NCBI GenBank assembly: GCA_007120555.1 | Contig: SKNL01000155.1 | Location: 1-11,524 of the forward strand | Reading direction: 5' to 3' | Source of the DNA: Balneolales bacterium | Lineage (GTDB): Bacteria; Bacteroidota; Rhodothermia; Balneolales; Natronogracilivirgulaceae | Length of the DNA stretch: 11,524 nt | In this document: positions 1 through 7,034 of the stretch, piece by piece | Layout: the number at the start of each line of letters is the position of its first letter | How positions within the stretch are numbered: the first letter of the stretch is position 1 | Notes under the pieces: generated by a model | The model's database searches: none | What the model was told of the DNA's origin: nothing | What the model saw: the letters and a program-made list of their open reading frames with translations, nothing else | Position numbers and translations under genes: made by a program

Positions 1-57
1 CATGGATTCGTTATGCATGGACAGGTTGCGGATGGACTTTTTGAGGACGCCAGTCAA
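1..57 (-). CDS. Possible start of a downstream gene (5' fragment, cut by window edge)
   Basis: After the surA stop, one minus-strand frame stays open to the window edge for 19 codons. It could start at TTG (55-57, overlapping the surA TGA as TTGA) or at an in-frame ATG at 16-18. No clear Shine-Dalgarno is visible before either. The visible residues (TTG start: MTGVLKKSIRNLSMHNESM) do not identify a family. In related genomes a MoxR-type AAA ATPase gene often sits beside such isomerase clusters, but that is context only; nothing here shows an ATPase motif. A chance open frame cannot be excluded. Confidence 0.25.
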   Translation of the reverse strand, partial: MTGVLKKSIRNLSMHNESM

Positions 58-1469
58 TTGGTTTCGGGGTACAGTTCCTGCTGGACGGGCGCGCTGGCAT
101 CCACCGGAATTTCCGGGGCAAGAGGATCCGGCAGATCCATCGGGTCGTATTCAGGGACCCGTATGCGGTACTCAACAAACATTTCATCGCGCAAATTCTT
201 TATCCATTCCGAAAGAATTCGTTGGCTTTTCTGCTGGAGCGCAAAATTTCTGATGAGCTGGTAATCCTGTTCGAGGTTGGCGCGGTGTTCTTCAACCCGC
301 TCATTCAGTTTGACAATACGAAACGCCCGCTTGTTTTCCTCACCATACTGGTACGAACGTGGCTCTGAGATGTCTCCCGGCTCTTCCAGCAGCAGTACGG
401 TTCGGTACAGGGCCGGGTCAAGCTGATTGACAGGGATAAAGCGCTGTCCGGTTTGCGGATCGACCAGCCGGCCGCCGGCCGGACCGGTATTGCGGTCATC
501 CGAGTGCCTGCGCGCCATATTGGCAAAAGATTTGCCTTCATGCATGATACTGTCACGGATTGCCGTCAGCTTTTCAATTGCGTAATCTTCATCCAGTTCG
601 TCCTCCGGGACGGAAATAAGGATGTGATGGGTGGCTATTCTCTGTCCCTGGCGCTCATTGAGACGGATGATATGATATCCCTGGGCAGTGCTGACCACTT
701 CCGAGATTTCGCCCGGATCCAGAGCTGCTGCGGCCGCCGCATATTCGGGAAGAAGATCGGTAGTATTGAGCATGGGAAGGCCGCCGCCTTGTGCAGCCGT
801 AGGGCCGTCACTGTACCGTCTGGCCAGTTCTTCAAGTGAGGCGTCGTGATGCAGTATGGAATCCCGCAGTTGGGTTGCAAGGTTGCGTGCGTTTTCACGG
901 GCTTCTGCCTTGGGCGGGGGGATGACCGTAATCTGCGAAAGAGAGACGGATTCCGGAATGATCGGCAATGAGTCTGTCGGGATGGAATTGAAAAACTCGA
1001 TTACTTCGGGCCGTGTGATGTTGATCCGGTTGATTTTCATTTGACGTACACGGTTAACAAGCAGGTCCTGACGGAACTGTTCGGAATATTCGGCCTTGAT
1101 CTCCACGATGGACTGGCCAAAAGCCCGCTCCAGTTCCTGTTCGCTGCCCAGCTGCCGCACGAGTTCGTCGATTCGCTGGTTCAGGATACGGTCCACCTCG
1201 GTATCGCTGACGACAACGGAGTCGATTTTTGCCTTTTCCACCAGCACATAATTATCGATCATGGATTCGAGAACGTAAAACCACATCTGTTCATCGAAGG
1301 TCTCGTCGCGCATTTGCTGCATGAATTCGAAGACCCTCTGATCCACATCAGACTTCAGGATAATATGGTCGTTCACCACGGCAACGATCTGATCGGCAAC
1401 CTGCCGCTGCTGTCCCATCGCACTGGCGGTGAGTAAAAGAGTAAAAAGGAATATGAAAAGTGAGCGCAT
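54..1469 (-). CDS. surA: SurA-like periplasmic peptidyl-prolyl isomerase/chaperone
   Basis: A 471-aa periplasmic chaperone expected to escort unfolded outer-membrane proteins to the BAM machinery. Residues 1-19 form a Sec signal peptide (short basic start, hydrophobic core, likely cleavage after AMG19). Residues about 22-165 match the SurA N-terminal chaperone domain, opening with DQIVAVVNDHIILKSDVD. Two parvulin domains follow, at about 173-272 and 279-390. The first keeps GYHII (H266) but has SLSQI where the first histidine normally lies. The second keeps HHIL (H281/H282) but reads AFRIV where the second histidine is expected. A C-terminal helix (about 391-435) and a Pro/acidic tail end the protein. 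The length resembles E. coli SurA (about 430 aa) plus the tail. It starts at ATG 54 bp after the preceding lipoprotein gene and is probably the last isomerase of a three-gene operon. The family call is secure; enzymatic activity is doubtful. Confidence 0.93.
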   Translation of the reverse strand: MRSLFIFLFTLLLTASAMGQQRQVADQIVAVVNDHIILKSDVDQRVFEFMQQMRDETFDEQMWFYVLESMIDNYVLVEKAKIDSVVVSDTEVDRILNQRIDELVRQLGSEQELERAFGQSIVEIKAEYSEQFRQDLLVNRVRQMKINRINITRPEVIEFFNSIPTDSLPIIPESVSLSQITVIPPPKAEARENARNLATQLRDSILHHDASLEELARRYSDGPTAAQGGGLPMLNTTDLLPEYAAAAAALDPGEISEVVSTAQGYHIIRLNERQGQRIATHHILISVPEDELDEDYAIEKLTAIRDSIMHEGKSFANMARRHSDDRNTGPAGGRLVDPQTGQRFIPVNQLDPALYRTVLLLEEPGDISEPRSYQYGEENKRAFRIVKLNERVEEHRANLEQDYQLIRNFALQQKSQRILSEWIKNLRDEMFVEYRIRVPEYDPMDLPDPLAPEIPVDASAPVQQELYPETN

Positions 1470-1483
1470 AATCTATGATTGCC

Positions 1484-1497
1484 GTTGTCAGTTGTCA
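1484..1497. repeat. Tandem 7-bp direct repeat in the intercistronic gap
   Basis: Two exact copies of GTTGTCA lie side by side 15 bases upstream of the surA-like start codon. The gap between the two genes is otherwise featureless. Two short copies can arise by chance, so no function is assigned. Confidence 0.4.
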
Positions 1498-1523
1498 AAA
1501 TCAGTCTGTGATCCGGTTTCAGA

Positions 1524-2417
1524 TCAGAGACTGTCCTGTACGATTTCTATTTGCTGTTCTGGTATGGTTACGTCGTAGATCCTCAGTTCATTGTTCGCCT
1601 GAGCTTTCAGAAAAAGGCTTTGTTCCATGGATCTGAGATGTTTTCTGCGTCGGTCCAGCATAAGCCATTCGGTTATCTGCCCGATGACCCAGTCTACTTG
1701 CGGGTGTTCTCCTGCATCCCTGGAATCAATCAGCTGAACAAAATGGTATTGGTCGCCGATCCGCCTGACGGGTGAAATCTCTGTCACGCCGATTATCTGC
1801 AGAAAGGTATTCATCTCTTCAAAATGTATGGCAGCGGTAGATGCGGGGAAAAACTGCCGGGAGGTACGGATAGCCTTTTGAGGATTTACCGAATACTCTT
1901 CTGCCACACTTGTCCATCTTTGACCGCGAAGCAGGGCATTACGCGCATTTTGCGCTTCCGCAAGCGATGCTGCCATAATGTGCCTGTAACGAATATGCCG
2001 TTCCGCGAGTATGAATTTGTCTTTGTTGCTCTCGTAATAGGACTGGGCCTCGCTTTGTGTCACAGGTTCGTCCTTCATGTTCAGGTAGACGGCTTCATTG
2101 AAAGCGTCAACGAGGACGGATTCTGTGGCTTGCCGGATCCTGTGCTGTACCTCCCGGTTCTGATCGAGCCGTAGCCGCCGTGCTTCCATGACCTTGAGCT
2201 TCCGGTTGACCCAGTTTTTCTGGTAGTTCATGATCACCCGGAGACTGTCGGCTGCATACACCTCGTCAGGAACACTGTTCCTGACATCACTGAGCAGCAG
2301 AACATGATTGCCTACTTCGGCAAGAACAATGTCATCGCCGTCAATAGCCCGGTGTTCGCAGGAAACCGTGAACAGAAATAATGACAGCAGAAAAAGAGCA
2401 CGAAAGGTATCAGTCAT
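1524..2417 (-). CDS. Lipoprotein with one PpiC/parvulin-type isomerase domain
   Basis: A 297-aa lipoprotein. The N-terminus has a hydrophobic stretch (residues 7-19) ending in the lipobox TVSC, with lipidated Cys20, so it should be anchored in an envelope membrane facing the periplasm. Residues about 28-130 are helical and resemble the SurA-type N-terminal chaperone region (VLAEVGNHVLLLSDV). Residues about 139-230 form one parvulin domain that keeps both usual histidines (RHIM, H146; QYHFV, H225), but the GG(D)LG loop is not recognisable. The region from about 240 onward is a helical tail. The ATG overlaps the end of the preceding isomerase gene by 8 bp, which indicates translational coupling. 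It is shorter than SurA and has one parvulin domain where its neighbours have two. It probably works with its neighbours in outer-membrane protein folding; the substrate is unknown. Confidence 0.85.
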   Translation of the reverse strand: MTDTFRALFLLSLFLFTVSCEHRAIDGDDIVLAEVGNHVLLLSDVRNSVPDEVYAADSLRVIMNYQKNWVNRKLKVMEARRLRLDQNREVQHRIRQATESVLVDAFNEAVYLNMKDEPVTQSEAQSYYESNKDKFILAERHIRYRHIMAASLAEAQNARNALLRGQRWTSVAEEYSVNPQKAIRTSRQFFPASTAAIHFEEMNTFLQIIGVTEISPVRRIGDQYHFVQLIDSRDAGEHPQVDWVIGQITEWLMLDRRRKHLRSMEQSLFLKAQANNELRIYDVTIPEQQIEIVQDSL

Positions 2418-4368
2418 CTTGTTTTTGTTGTACCGCCTTCAAGACCTCGGGATAGAATTCGACGCTGTACCGTCTGCGCATTTTTTCCAGCCACTCTTTC
2501 TCACGAATGGACTGGTAATCCGTTACGAGTTTGTTGTATGCTTCATCGAACGTCATTGGACGTGCTTCCAGGATTTCTTCAAGGTACATGGTGGTTTGCC
2601 GGCGGCGATATTCAAAATAGGGCGAGAATTCCCCCTCACCGAGCCCCTGGAGCATGGAATAGGGATCGTTGTCAATACGATTGATCACATCACGGCGCAT
2701 CACGACATTGGTGAACTCCCCGCGGATGCTGTCCACAGGCTCGCCCGCATCCACCATGGATCGCACCCGGTCAAGTGTGGAGTCTGCCCTGGCCGAGAAA
2801 CGCACATAGCGGTAACGCGTGTCGAATTGGTAGTCATCTGGATTCGACTTGAACAATTCCCTGAGCCGTGCGGTATCCTGCTGCGCATAGGTCCAGATGG
2901 AGTCTTCGTTCACGCGGAATACGGCCAGGCCGGTAAGATAGTCATTGCTGAGGTCGGCAAATTCGGGGAATTGATCACGTGTGAGGGAGACCAGTTCGGA
3001 GTCGATTGCGTAATCGCGGAATTCTCCGGAAAGGCGGTGGTGATACTGTGGATTGGTCTGTGGTTCGATGGCCGGTATGAGCCATTCAAGGTAATCGGCG
3101 GCAGACCAGGTGGTGCCATGGAAAGAAAAGACCGTTTGGTCCAGAAGTGCATCGGGATAATCAACTTGCGCGATGTTGCCCCGGAAATGCTCCCTGGTGA
3201 AATCTTCGAATGCGACAATGTTGTCACGGTGGAAACGCGCCTGCCCGATTTGTGCGGCATTGTCCAGTACGGCCTGCTGATTGTCCCGGAGCCGTGGCAG
3301 CTGATTCAGGGTCTGGCTGAGCTCCTCCCTGATTTCTGACGGGGTGGGTTGGTAGATGGAGTCCAGTTTTATGATGTGGATGCCGTACACACTCTGGAAG
3401 GGTTCGGTGTAGGAACCGACTTCATCCAGTTCCATGATTGTGCTGGTGAACTCCTGTTCGTACATGCCATAGTTGACCCATCCGATGGCTCCTCCGGTCA
3501 GTCGTGACTGCTCATCCTGGGAGTACTGCTCAACTACATCGAACCACTCGGAGCCGCGTTCCAGCTCCTCATGAGCCTGCCATGCATTGGCAAGGATGCT
3601 GTCCACAGGTTCAGAAACCCCGCGGGTCATGAAGAAAATATGCGCAAAACTCTTGTTGGGTCCGGCTTCCACGCGGTCCTTGACGTGGATGAGATGATAG
3701 CCGAACTGGGTACGGACCGGCTTGCTCACTTCACCCGCTTCCAGTGCGTATGCCGCGTCCTCGAACGGCTTTACTGCCCAACCGGCAGTGAAGAATCCAA
3801 GGTCGCCGCCCATGCTCTGGCCGCGCTGCTCAGTGGAGTATTCACTGGAAAGCGTCATGAAATCCTTTTCCCCGCCCAGGAAGATTTCCCGTGCTTCCAT
3901 GAGGCGGTTGTACGCATGGGCGGTATCCGCCGGGGAGGCATTGTCGGCAAGACCGATGAGGATATGCTGTGCGTGCACCAGTTCTTTGGAGCGTTCGTAG
4001 AGTTCTTCGAGGAGATGGTCGCGCACGTGACGCTCAAGCCAGTAGGGGTAAGCGGACTGGCGCTCGTACTGCTCCAGTTCCGAAAGGATTTCGGGATCCT
4101 GCATGTAGCCTGCATCGCGGGCTACGGCAAGCTTGAGCCGGTAATCCATGTAGAGATCTGCGAACTCCGCGATTTCCTGGTCATCTTCGCTGGCAAGGGT
4201 ATGCGATTTATGAAACTGTTGATACAGTTCCTCATAGGTGACCGGTTCTCCGCCGATTCTGCCAATAACCGTTTCCTCTGCCGGAGGAGTTTGTGAAGAT
4301 TGAAAAAGGGTACATCCGGAAACGAAGACCAGCGCCGCCAGGACGCTCATTCCAAGGGAGCGGTTCAT
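2410..4368 (-). CDS. Large lipoprotein with two parvulin isomerase domains (PpiD/SurA-like)
   Basis: A 652-aa lipoprotein. Residues 7-18 are hydrophobic and end in the lipobox VSGC (Cys19). The segment at 33-125 is a SurA/PpiD-like chaperone region. Parvulin domain 1 (about 130-231) has H135 in AQHIL, GGDLGFF at 187-193 and H225 in GYHLI. Domain 2 (about 238-336) has H243, GGAIGW at 292-297 and H331 in YGIHII, so both keep the usual histidine pair. The region at about 510-600 resembles a third, degenerate parvulin fold, followed by a basic helical tail. I chose the ATG at 4366-4368 because it gives a proper lipoprotein signal and has an AAGAG ribosome site 6 bases upstream; a longer frame to 4473 would add 35 residues read through the upstream terminator. 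It is the first gene of the isomerase cluster, with a promoter-like site just upstream. Role: folding or quality control of envelope proteins, by family. Confidence 0.9.
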   Translation of the reverse strand: MNRSLGMSVLAALVFVSGCTLFQSSQTPPAEETVIGRIGGEPVTYEELYQQFHKSHTLASEDDQEIAEFADLYMDYRLKLAVARDAGYMQDPEILSELEQYERQSAYPYWLERHVRDHLLEELYERSKELVHAQHILIGLADNASPADTAHAYNRLMEAREIFLGGEKDFMTLSSEYSTEQRGQSMGGDLGFFTAGWAVKPFEDAAYALEAGEVSKPVRTQFGYHLIHVKDRVEAGPNKSFAHIFFMTRGVSEPVDSILANAWQAHEELERGSEWFDVVEQYSQDEQSRLTGGAIGWVNYGMYEQEFTSTIMELDEVGSYTEPFQSVYGIHIIKLDSIYQPTPSEIREELSQTLNQLPRLRDNQQAVLDNAAQIGQARFHRDNIVAFEDFTREHFRGNIAQVDYPDALLDQTVFSFHGTTWSAADYLEWLIPAIEPQTNPQYHHRLSGEFRDYAIDSELVSLTRDQFPEFADLSNDYLTGLAVFRVNEDSIWTYAQQDTARLRELFKSNPDDYQFDTRYRYVRFSARADSTLDRVRSMVDAGEPVDSIRGEFTNVVMRRDVINRIDNDPYSMLQGLGEGEFSPYFEYRRRQTTMYLEEILEARPMTFDEAYNKLVTDYQSIREKEWLEKMRRRYSVEFYPEVLKAVQQKQDD

Positions 4369-4425
4369 AAATACTCTTACAGTTATTTTATTTTGAGAGG
4401 TTGCAGTAATATTGGTCACAATCTT

Positions 4426-4462
4426 CAAAGATAGGATTTTTTGAAGACTCTTACGTAGCAAA
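4426..4462 (-). promoter_or_regulatory. Putative Bacteroidota-type promoter for the isomerase operon
   Basis: On the minus strand a TATCTTTG (4433-4426) matches the Bacteroidota -7 element TAnnTTTG exactly. A TTTG at 4462-4459 could be the -33 element, but the 25-base spacing is longer than the usual 17-23. This predicts a leader of about 50 bases before the lipoprotein start. The -33 overlaps the T-run of the upstream terminator. Confidence 0.42.
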
Positions 4463-4504
4463 AAAACGGACACATCCGACCCTTAGTATGAGTTGATTTG
4501 TCCG
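4460..4504 (-). terminator. Probable intrinsic terminator after the nucleoside transporter gene
   Basis: Twenty bases after the transporter stop, the minus strand can pair CGGACA (4504-4499) with TGTCCG (4472-4467), followed at once by seven T residues (4466-4460). A smaller alternative hairpin, CGGA-TGTG-TCCG (4478-4467), sits directly on the same T-run. The stem is short for the long loop, so termination may be partial. Confidence 0.55.
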
Positions 4505-4523
4505 GGTTATCGGCCGGCCTGAA

Positions 4524-5864
4524 TCAGTAGAGTACCCCGGCGATGGTGGCTGACATGAGATTGGCCATGGTGCCTGCAAAGACGGCCCGTATCCCGAACT
4601 CGGCCAGTTCCGATTTTCGCGAGGGTGCCAGCCCGCCGATTCCGCCGATCTGAATGGCGATGGAGGCAAAGTTGGCAAAACCGCACAGGGCGAATGTGGC
4701 CATTGCGATTGTTTTGGGTGTGAGGGCTTCAAGCCGGATGAGCTCGGAGAGGTCGGAATAGGCGATGAATTCGGTGAGTACGATCTTGGTGCCAAGCATG
4801 GAGCCTGCGGTGACCGCATCCACCCATGGGACGCCGATGATGAACATCAGCGGGGCAAAGATGACACCGAGGAGCGACTGCATCGTAAGCTGGAAGCCCG
4901 GGAAGAGGCGTTCGAGTCCGACGGTGTCGCCAAACCACAGGAAGATGGAGTTGATCATGGCAAGCAGGGCGATGAAAGCCAGGAGCATGCCGCCCACGTT
5001 CAGTGCCAGGCGAAGGCCTTCGGCGGCACCTGAGGAAGCGGCATCGATGCCGTTGGCATCGGTTTTCTCAACCTTTATTTCGACATCGCCCATGGTGGCG
5101 GGGGTGTCGGTCTCCGGATAGAGGATCTTGGCAATGACGATGGCGGCAGGCGCAGCCATGATGCTGGCACCCAGGAGCTGCTCGGCAAAGAGCTGGCGTC
5201 CCACGGTAAGGCTTACTTCGTTGGCAACGGCATAGGCATCACCGAGCATCTGGATGTAAGCGGCCATGATGCCGCCGGCAATGGTGGCCATACCGCCGGT
5301 CATGACGGTGAGCAGTTCCGAGCGGGTCATCTTTTCGATGTAGGGTTTGATGAGCAGCGGAGACTCGGTCTGGCCGATGAAGATGTTGGCGGTGACACTC
5401 AGGGTTTCGGCGCCGGAGGTGCCCATCAGCTTGCGCATGGCGGTGGCCATGCCGCGGACAATGGCCTGCAGGATTCCGTAGTGGTAGAGAATGGTGGTTA
5501 TGGAGGCGAAGAACACGATGGTGGGCAGCACCTGGAAAGCGAAGAAATGCCCCATGCTCCCTTCCATGCCGGGACTCAGTGCAAGATCGCCGAAAATGAA
5601 TTGCGCGCCTTCGGTGGTGAAGTCCAGAATTACCACAAAGAAGGATGAGATGATCCGGAACAGTTCTTTCGGCCACCCGAGCGGTGAGAAGAACAATGCC
5701 ATCTGTTCTCCTTTGAGGATAAAAATGCCCAGGGTGACCTGGAGGCCGACTCCGATGCCGACAAGCCGCCAGCTGATGTAGCGGCGGTTGTTGCTGAACA
5801 GCGTTGCCAGGCCGATAAGAAAGGCCATACCAATGATGCCTCTGATAAGATCTGTTAAATCCAT
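4524..5864 (-). CDS. nupC: Concentrative nucleoside transporter (CNT/NupC family)
   Basis: A 446-aa inner-membrane protein that imports nucleosides with a cation gradient (Na+ or H+; the sequence alone does not decide). It is hydrophobic throughout. The family signature hairpin GQTESP lies at 164-169, inside a conserved stretch from GTSGAET (148-154) to GGIMAAYIQMLG (197-208). The second half carries LTEF (E365) and GFANFASIAI (N398, S401). These correspond to the Gln/Thr/Glu and Glu/Asn/Ser positions that contact nucleoside in the solved Vibrio CNT structure. Length is normal for bacterial CNTs (about 400-430). I start at ATG 5862-5864 rather than the in-frame TTG two codons upstream; neither has a clear ribosome site. 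It follows tdk by 64 bp, so import and phosphorylation of thymidine may be co-expressed. Substrate preference (pyrimidine or purine) cannot be told. Confidence 0.93.
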   Translation of the reverse strand: MDLTDLIRGIIGMAFLIGLATLFSNNRRYISWRLVGIGVGLQVTLGIFILKGEQMALFFSPLGWPKELFRIISSFFVVILDFTTEGAQFIFGDLALSPGMEGSMGHFFAFQVLPTIVFFASITTILYHYGILQAIVRGMATAMRKLMGTSGAETLSVTANIFIGQTESPLLIKPYIEKMTRSELLTVMTGGMATIAGGIMAAYIQMLGDAYAVANEVSLTVGRQLFAEQLLGASIMAAPAAIVIAKILYPETDTPATMGDVEIKVEKTDANGIDAASSGAAEGLRLALNVGGMLLAFIALLAMINSIFLWFGDTVGLERLFPGFQLTMQSLLGVIFAPLMFIIGVPWVDAVTAGSMLGTKIVLTEFIAYSDLSELIRLEALTPKTIAMATFALCGFANFASIAIQIGGIGGLAPSRKSELAEFGIRAVFAGTMANLMSATIAGVLY

Positions 5865-5887
5865 AGTCAATTTGCTTGTTTTGTTTG

Positions 5888-5911
5888 GCCGGTATTCTTT
5901 CAGGAACCGGC
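5888..5911 (-). other. Perfect 6-bp inverted repeat between tdk and the transporter gene
   Basis: GCCGGT (5888-5893) and ACCGGC (5906-5911) can pair around a 12-base loop. No T-run follows on either strand, so this is not a classic terminator. It could be an mRNA processing or stabilising hairpin between two cotranscribed genes. Confidence 0.45.
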
Positions 5912-5928
5912 ATCAAATACCTTTCCTC

Positions 5929-6699
5929 TTAGCTGTGATCGACCGGTTTGTCCTTCTTGACCGGTTTGTTTTTCTCGACCCGCCTGTCCTTCTTGACCGG
6001 TTTGTGTTGCTCGGGCTCGACCGGGTTGTTTTTCTGGACCTCGTCCGTGTTACTTGCCGCGGCCGGTTTTTTTGGATCGGCCACCTCGGCATACTGGTTG
6101 AAAGCGATGGTTTTTTTCCGTTTGGGAGCGTCGACAGGGGGGCGAAAACAGTGCCGGGCCCGGGGTTCGTAAGCTTCGGACTCGCCTACGAGGATACGCT
6201 GTTCGCTCTCAACTACACGTTGCGAGTAATTGGCGGGCATGCCGCTTTCGGCACAGATAGCGTGCAGTTTGGTGACATATTCTGCAATGGCAAGTAATTC
6301 GGGCATGGGCTCGAACGGCTTGCCTTCGAAGTCCATATCCAGCCCCGCTATGATTACGCGCTTTCCGCTGTTGGCCAGGGTATTGGCCACATCGACCAGG
6401 CGGTTGTCAAAAAACTGTGCTTCGTCGATGCAAATCACCTCGGCATTGCCGGTCATCAATACGATCTGATCTGCGGTTGCGGCAACTATGCCGGGCAGGG
6501 CCGTGGCATTGTGCGAGACCACGTTCACCTCGTCGTAGCGCTTGTCAATTTCCGGTTTGACGATCACGACCCGCTGTCCAGCAAACTGGGCTCTTCTTGC
6601 CCGGCGGATAAGTTCCTCGGTCTTGCCGCTGAACATTCCGCCACAGACAACCTCTATCCATCCAATGTTTTTAGATAAAATGGTGGGTTCACTGATCAT
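5929..6699 (-). CDS. tdk: Thymidine kinase (type II, TK1-like) with altered zinc ribbon and repeat tail
   Basis: A cytosolic enzyme that phosphorylates thymidine to dTMP with ATP (pyrimidine salvage). The protein is 256 aa. The P-loop is GGMFSGKT (20-27), the catalytic glutamate is E93 in IDEAQFF, and the thymidine-binding region follows (AGLDMDFEGKPF, 118-129). The zinc ribbon is degenerate: CAES at 149-152 replaces the usual CxxC, and YEPRARHC (177-184) replaces YxxxCRxC, leaving C149 and C184 and losing two cysteines (S152, A181). After about residue 190 there is an unusual basic tail with hexapeptides such as KPVKKD; family members usually end near 190-220 aa. I chose ATG 6697-6699 because homology begins there; the open frame continues upstream to 6957, but that part resembles no kinase. 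The nucleoside transporter gene lies downstream. Family identity is secure; folding without the complete zinc site is an open question. Confidence 0.93.
   Translation of the reverse strand: MISEPTILSKNIGWIEVVCGGMFSGKTEELIRRARRAQFAGQRVVIVKPEIDKRYDEVNVVSHNATALPGIVAATADQIVLMTGNAEVICIDEAQFFDNRLVDVANTLANSGKRVIIAGLDMDFEGKPFEPMPELLAIAEYVTKLHAICAESGMPANYSQRVVESEQRILVGESEAYEPRARHCFRPPVDAPKRKKTIAFNQYAEVADPKKPAAASNTDEVQKNNPVEPEQHKPVKKDRRVEKNKPVKKDKPVDHS
5941..6036 (-). repeat. Imperfect 18-bp tandem repeats encoding the Tdk tail
   Basis: Units beginning gaccggtttg (plus-strand reading) recur at 5941, 5959, 5977 (diverged), 5995 (with a 6-base insertion) and 6019. On the minus strand they encode hexapeptides of the form (K/R)xV(K/E)K(D/N). 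The 18-base period keeps the reading frame, so copy number could change without breaking tdk. Confidence 0.75.
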
Positions 6700-6734
6700 A
6701 TTCGTAACAGGCGGTGTTTGGGTTGTCGGAAAAT

Positions 6735-6760
6735 CCGCCCCCCCTGCTTGATACAGGCGG
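6735..6760 (-). other. GC-rich leader hairpin upstream of tdk
   Basis: CCGCC (6735-6739) pairs with GGCGG (6756-6760); inside it CCTG (6743-6746) pairs with CAGG (6754-6757) as an alternative. On the minus strand the hairpin contains a run of seven G and is followed by ATTTTCC. It lies 36 bases upstream of the tdk start, so it would be in the mRNA leader if transcription starts further upstream. The short T4 makes it a poor terminator. Confidence 0.35.
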
Positions 6761-6813
6761 GTGATGATTCCGGAAAAGGGTGTGAGCATACCCGGGGTTA
6801 CCCCCGATTTTGC

Positions 6814-6831
6814 ATATGTTGCGCAATATAT
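6814..6831. promoter_or_regulatory. 18-bp near-perfect palindrome, candidate operator
   Basis: The sequence ATATGTTGCGCAATATAT is symmetric about 6822/6823 with only one mismatched pair, and its core TTGCGCAA is perfect. It lies about 115 bases before tdk and about 200 before the DUF2721 gene. Size and symmetry fit a dimeric repressor site, but no regulator gene is in the window. Confidence 0.35.
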
Positions 6832-7034
6832 CCGCCCGGCCATAAAAAGAAAAATGGAAAGTATAAAAAGATCATGTTTCCGGGGGCGCATCTCGATATC
6901 GTTGAAGTGTCTTCCGGCATATGAGGGAAAGGGTAACTGGCTCACATCCGTATCCAACAGGATAACAGCGTCATTTTTTTTTTTTAGATTTCAATTGCGA
7001 TAATCGTAATCAACCCCTATTTGAGTAATCTGAC

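Larger units (their letters stand above)
6700..7034. other. Divergent intergenic region between tdk and the DUF2721 gene
   Basis: 335 bp without a convincing gene. It must hold the promoters of both flanking genes. Visible elements are a C7/G7 run with a hairpin (6735-6760), an inverted repeat GGGG-TTA-CCCC near 6794-6804, an 18-bp near-palindrome (6814-6831), and a T12 run (6974-6985). A TTG (6994-6996) and a TATTTG 20 bases further on (7017-7022) form only a weak promoter match for the plus-strand gene. I could not fix the tdk promoter. Confidence 0.6.

Noticed and set aside
2308..3339. Long plus-strand open frame of 343 codons opposite the isomerase genes
   Set aside because: It lies antisense to two well-supported genes and its product shows no family-like motif; it is a shadow of their codon bias.
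4369..4473. N-terminal extension of the 652-aa lipoprotein to 4473
   Set aside because: It would hide the lipoprotein signal peptide inside the protein and be translated through the terminator and promoter region; ATG 4368 has an AAGAG ribosome site.
5788..6297. Plus-strand frame with a repeated RFVLLD-like pattern opposite tdk
   Set aside because: The periodicity is the reverse reading of the Tdk tail repeats and there is no support for a gene.
6700..6957. 86-residue N-terminal extension of Tdk
   Set aside because: The extra residues resemble no kinase, cover the palindrome and leader hairpin, and homology begins right after ATG 6699.
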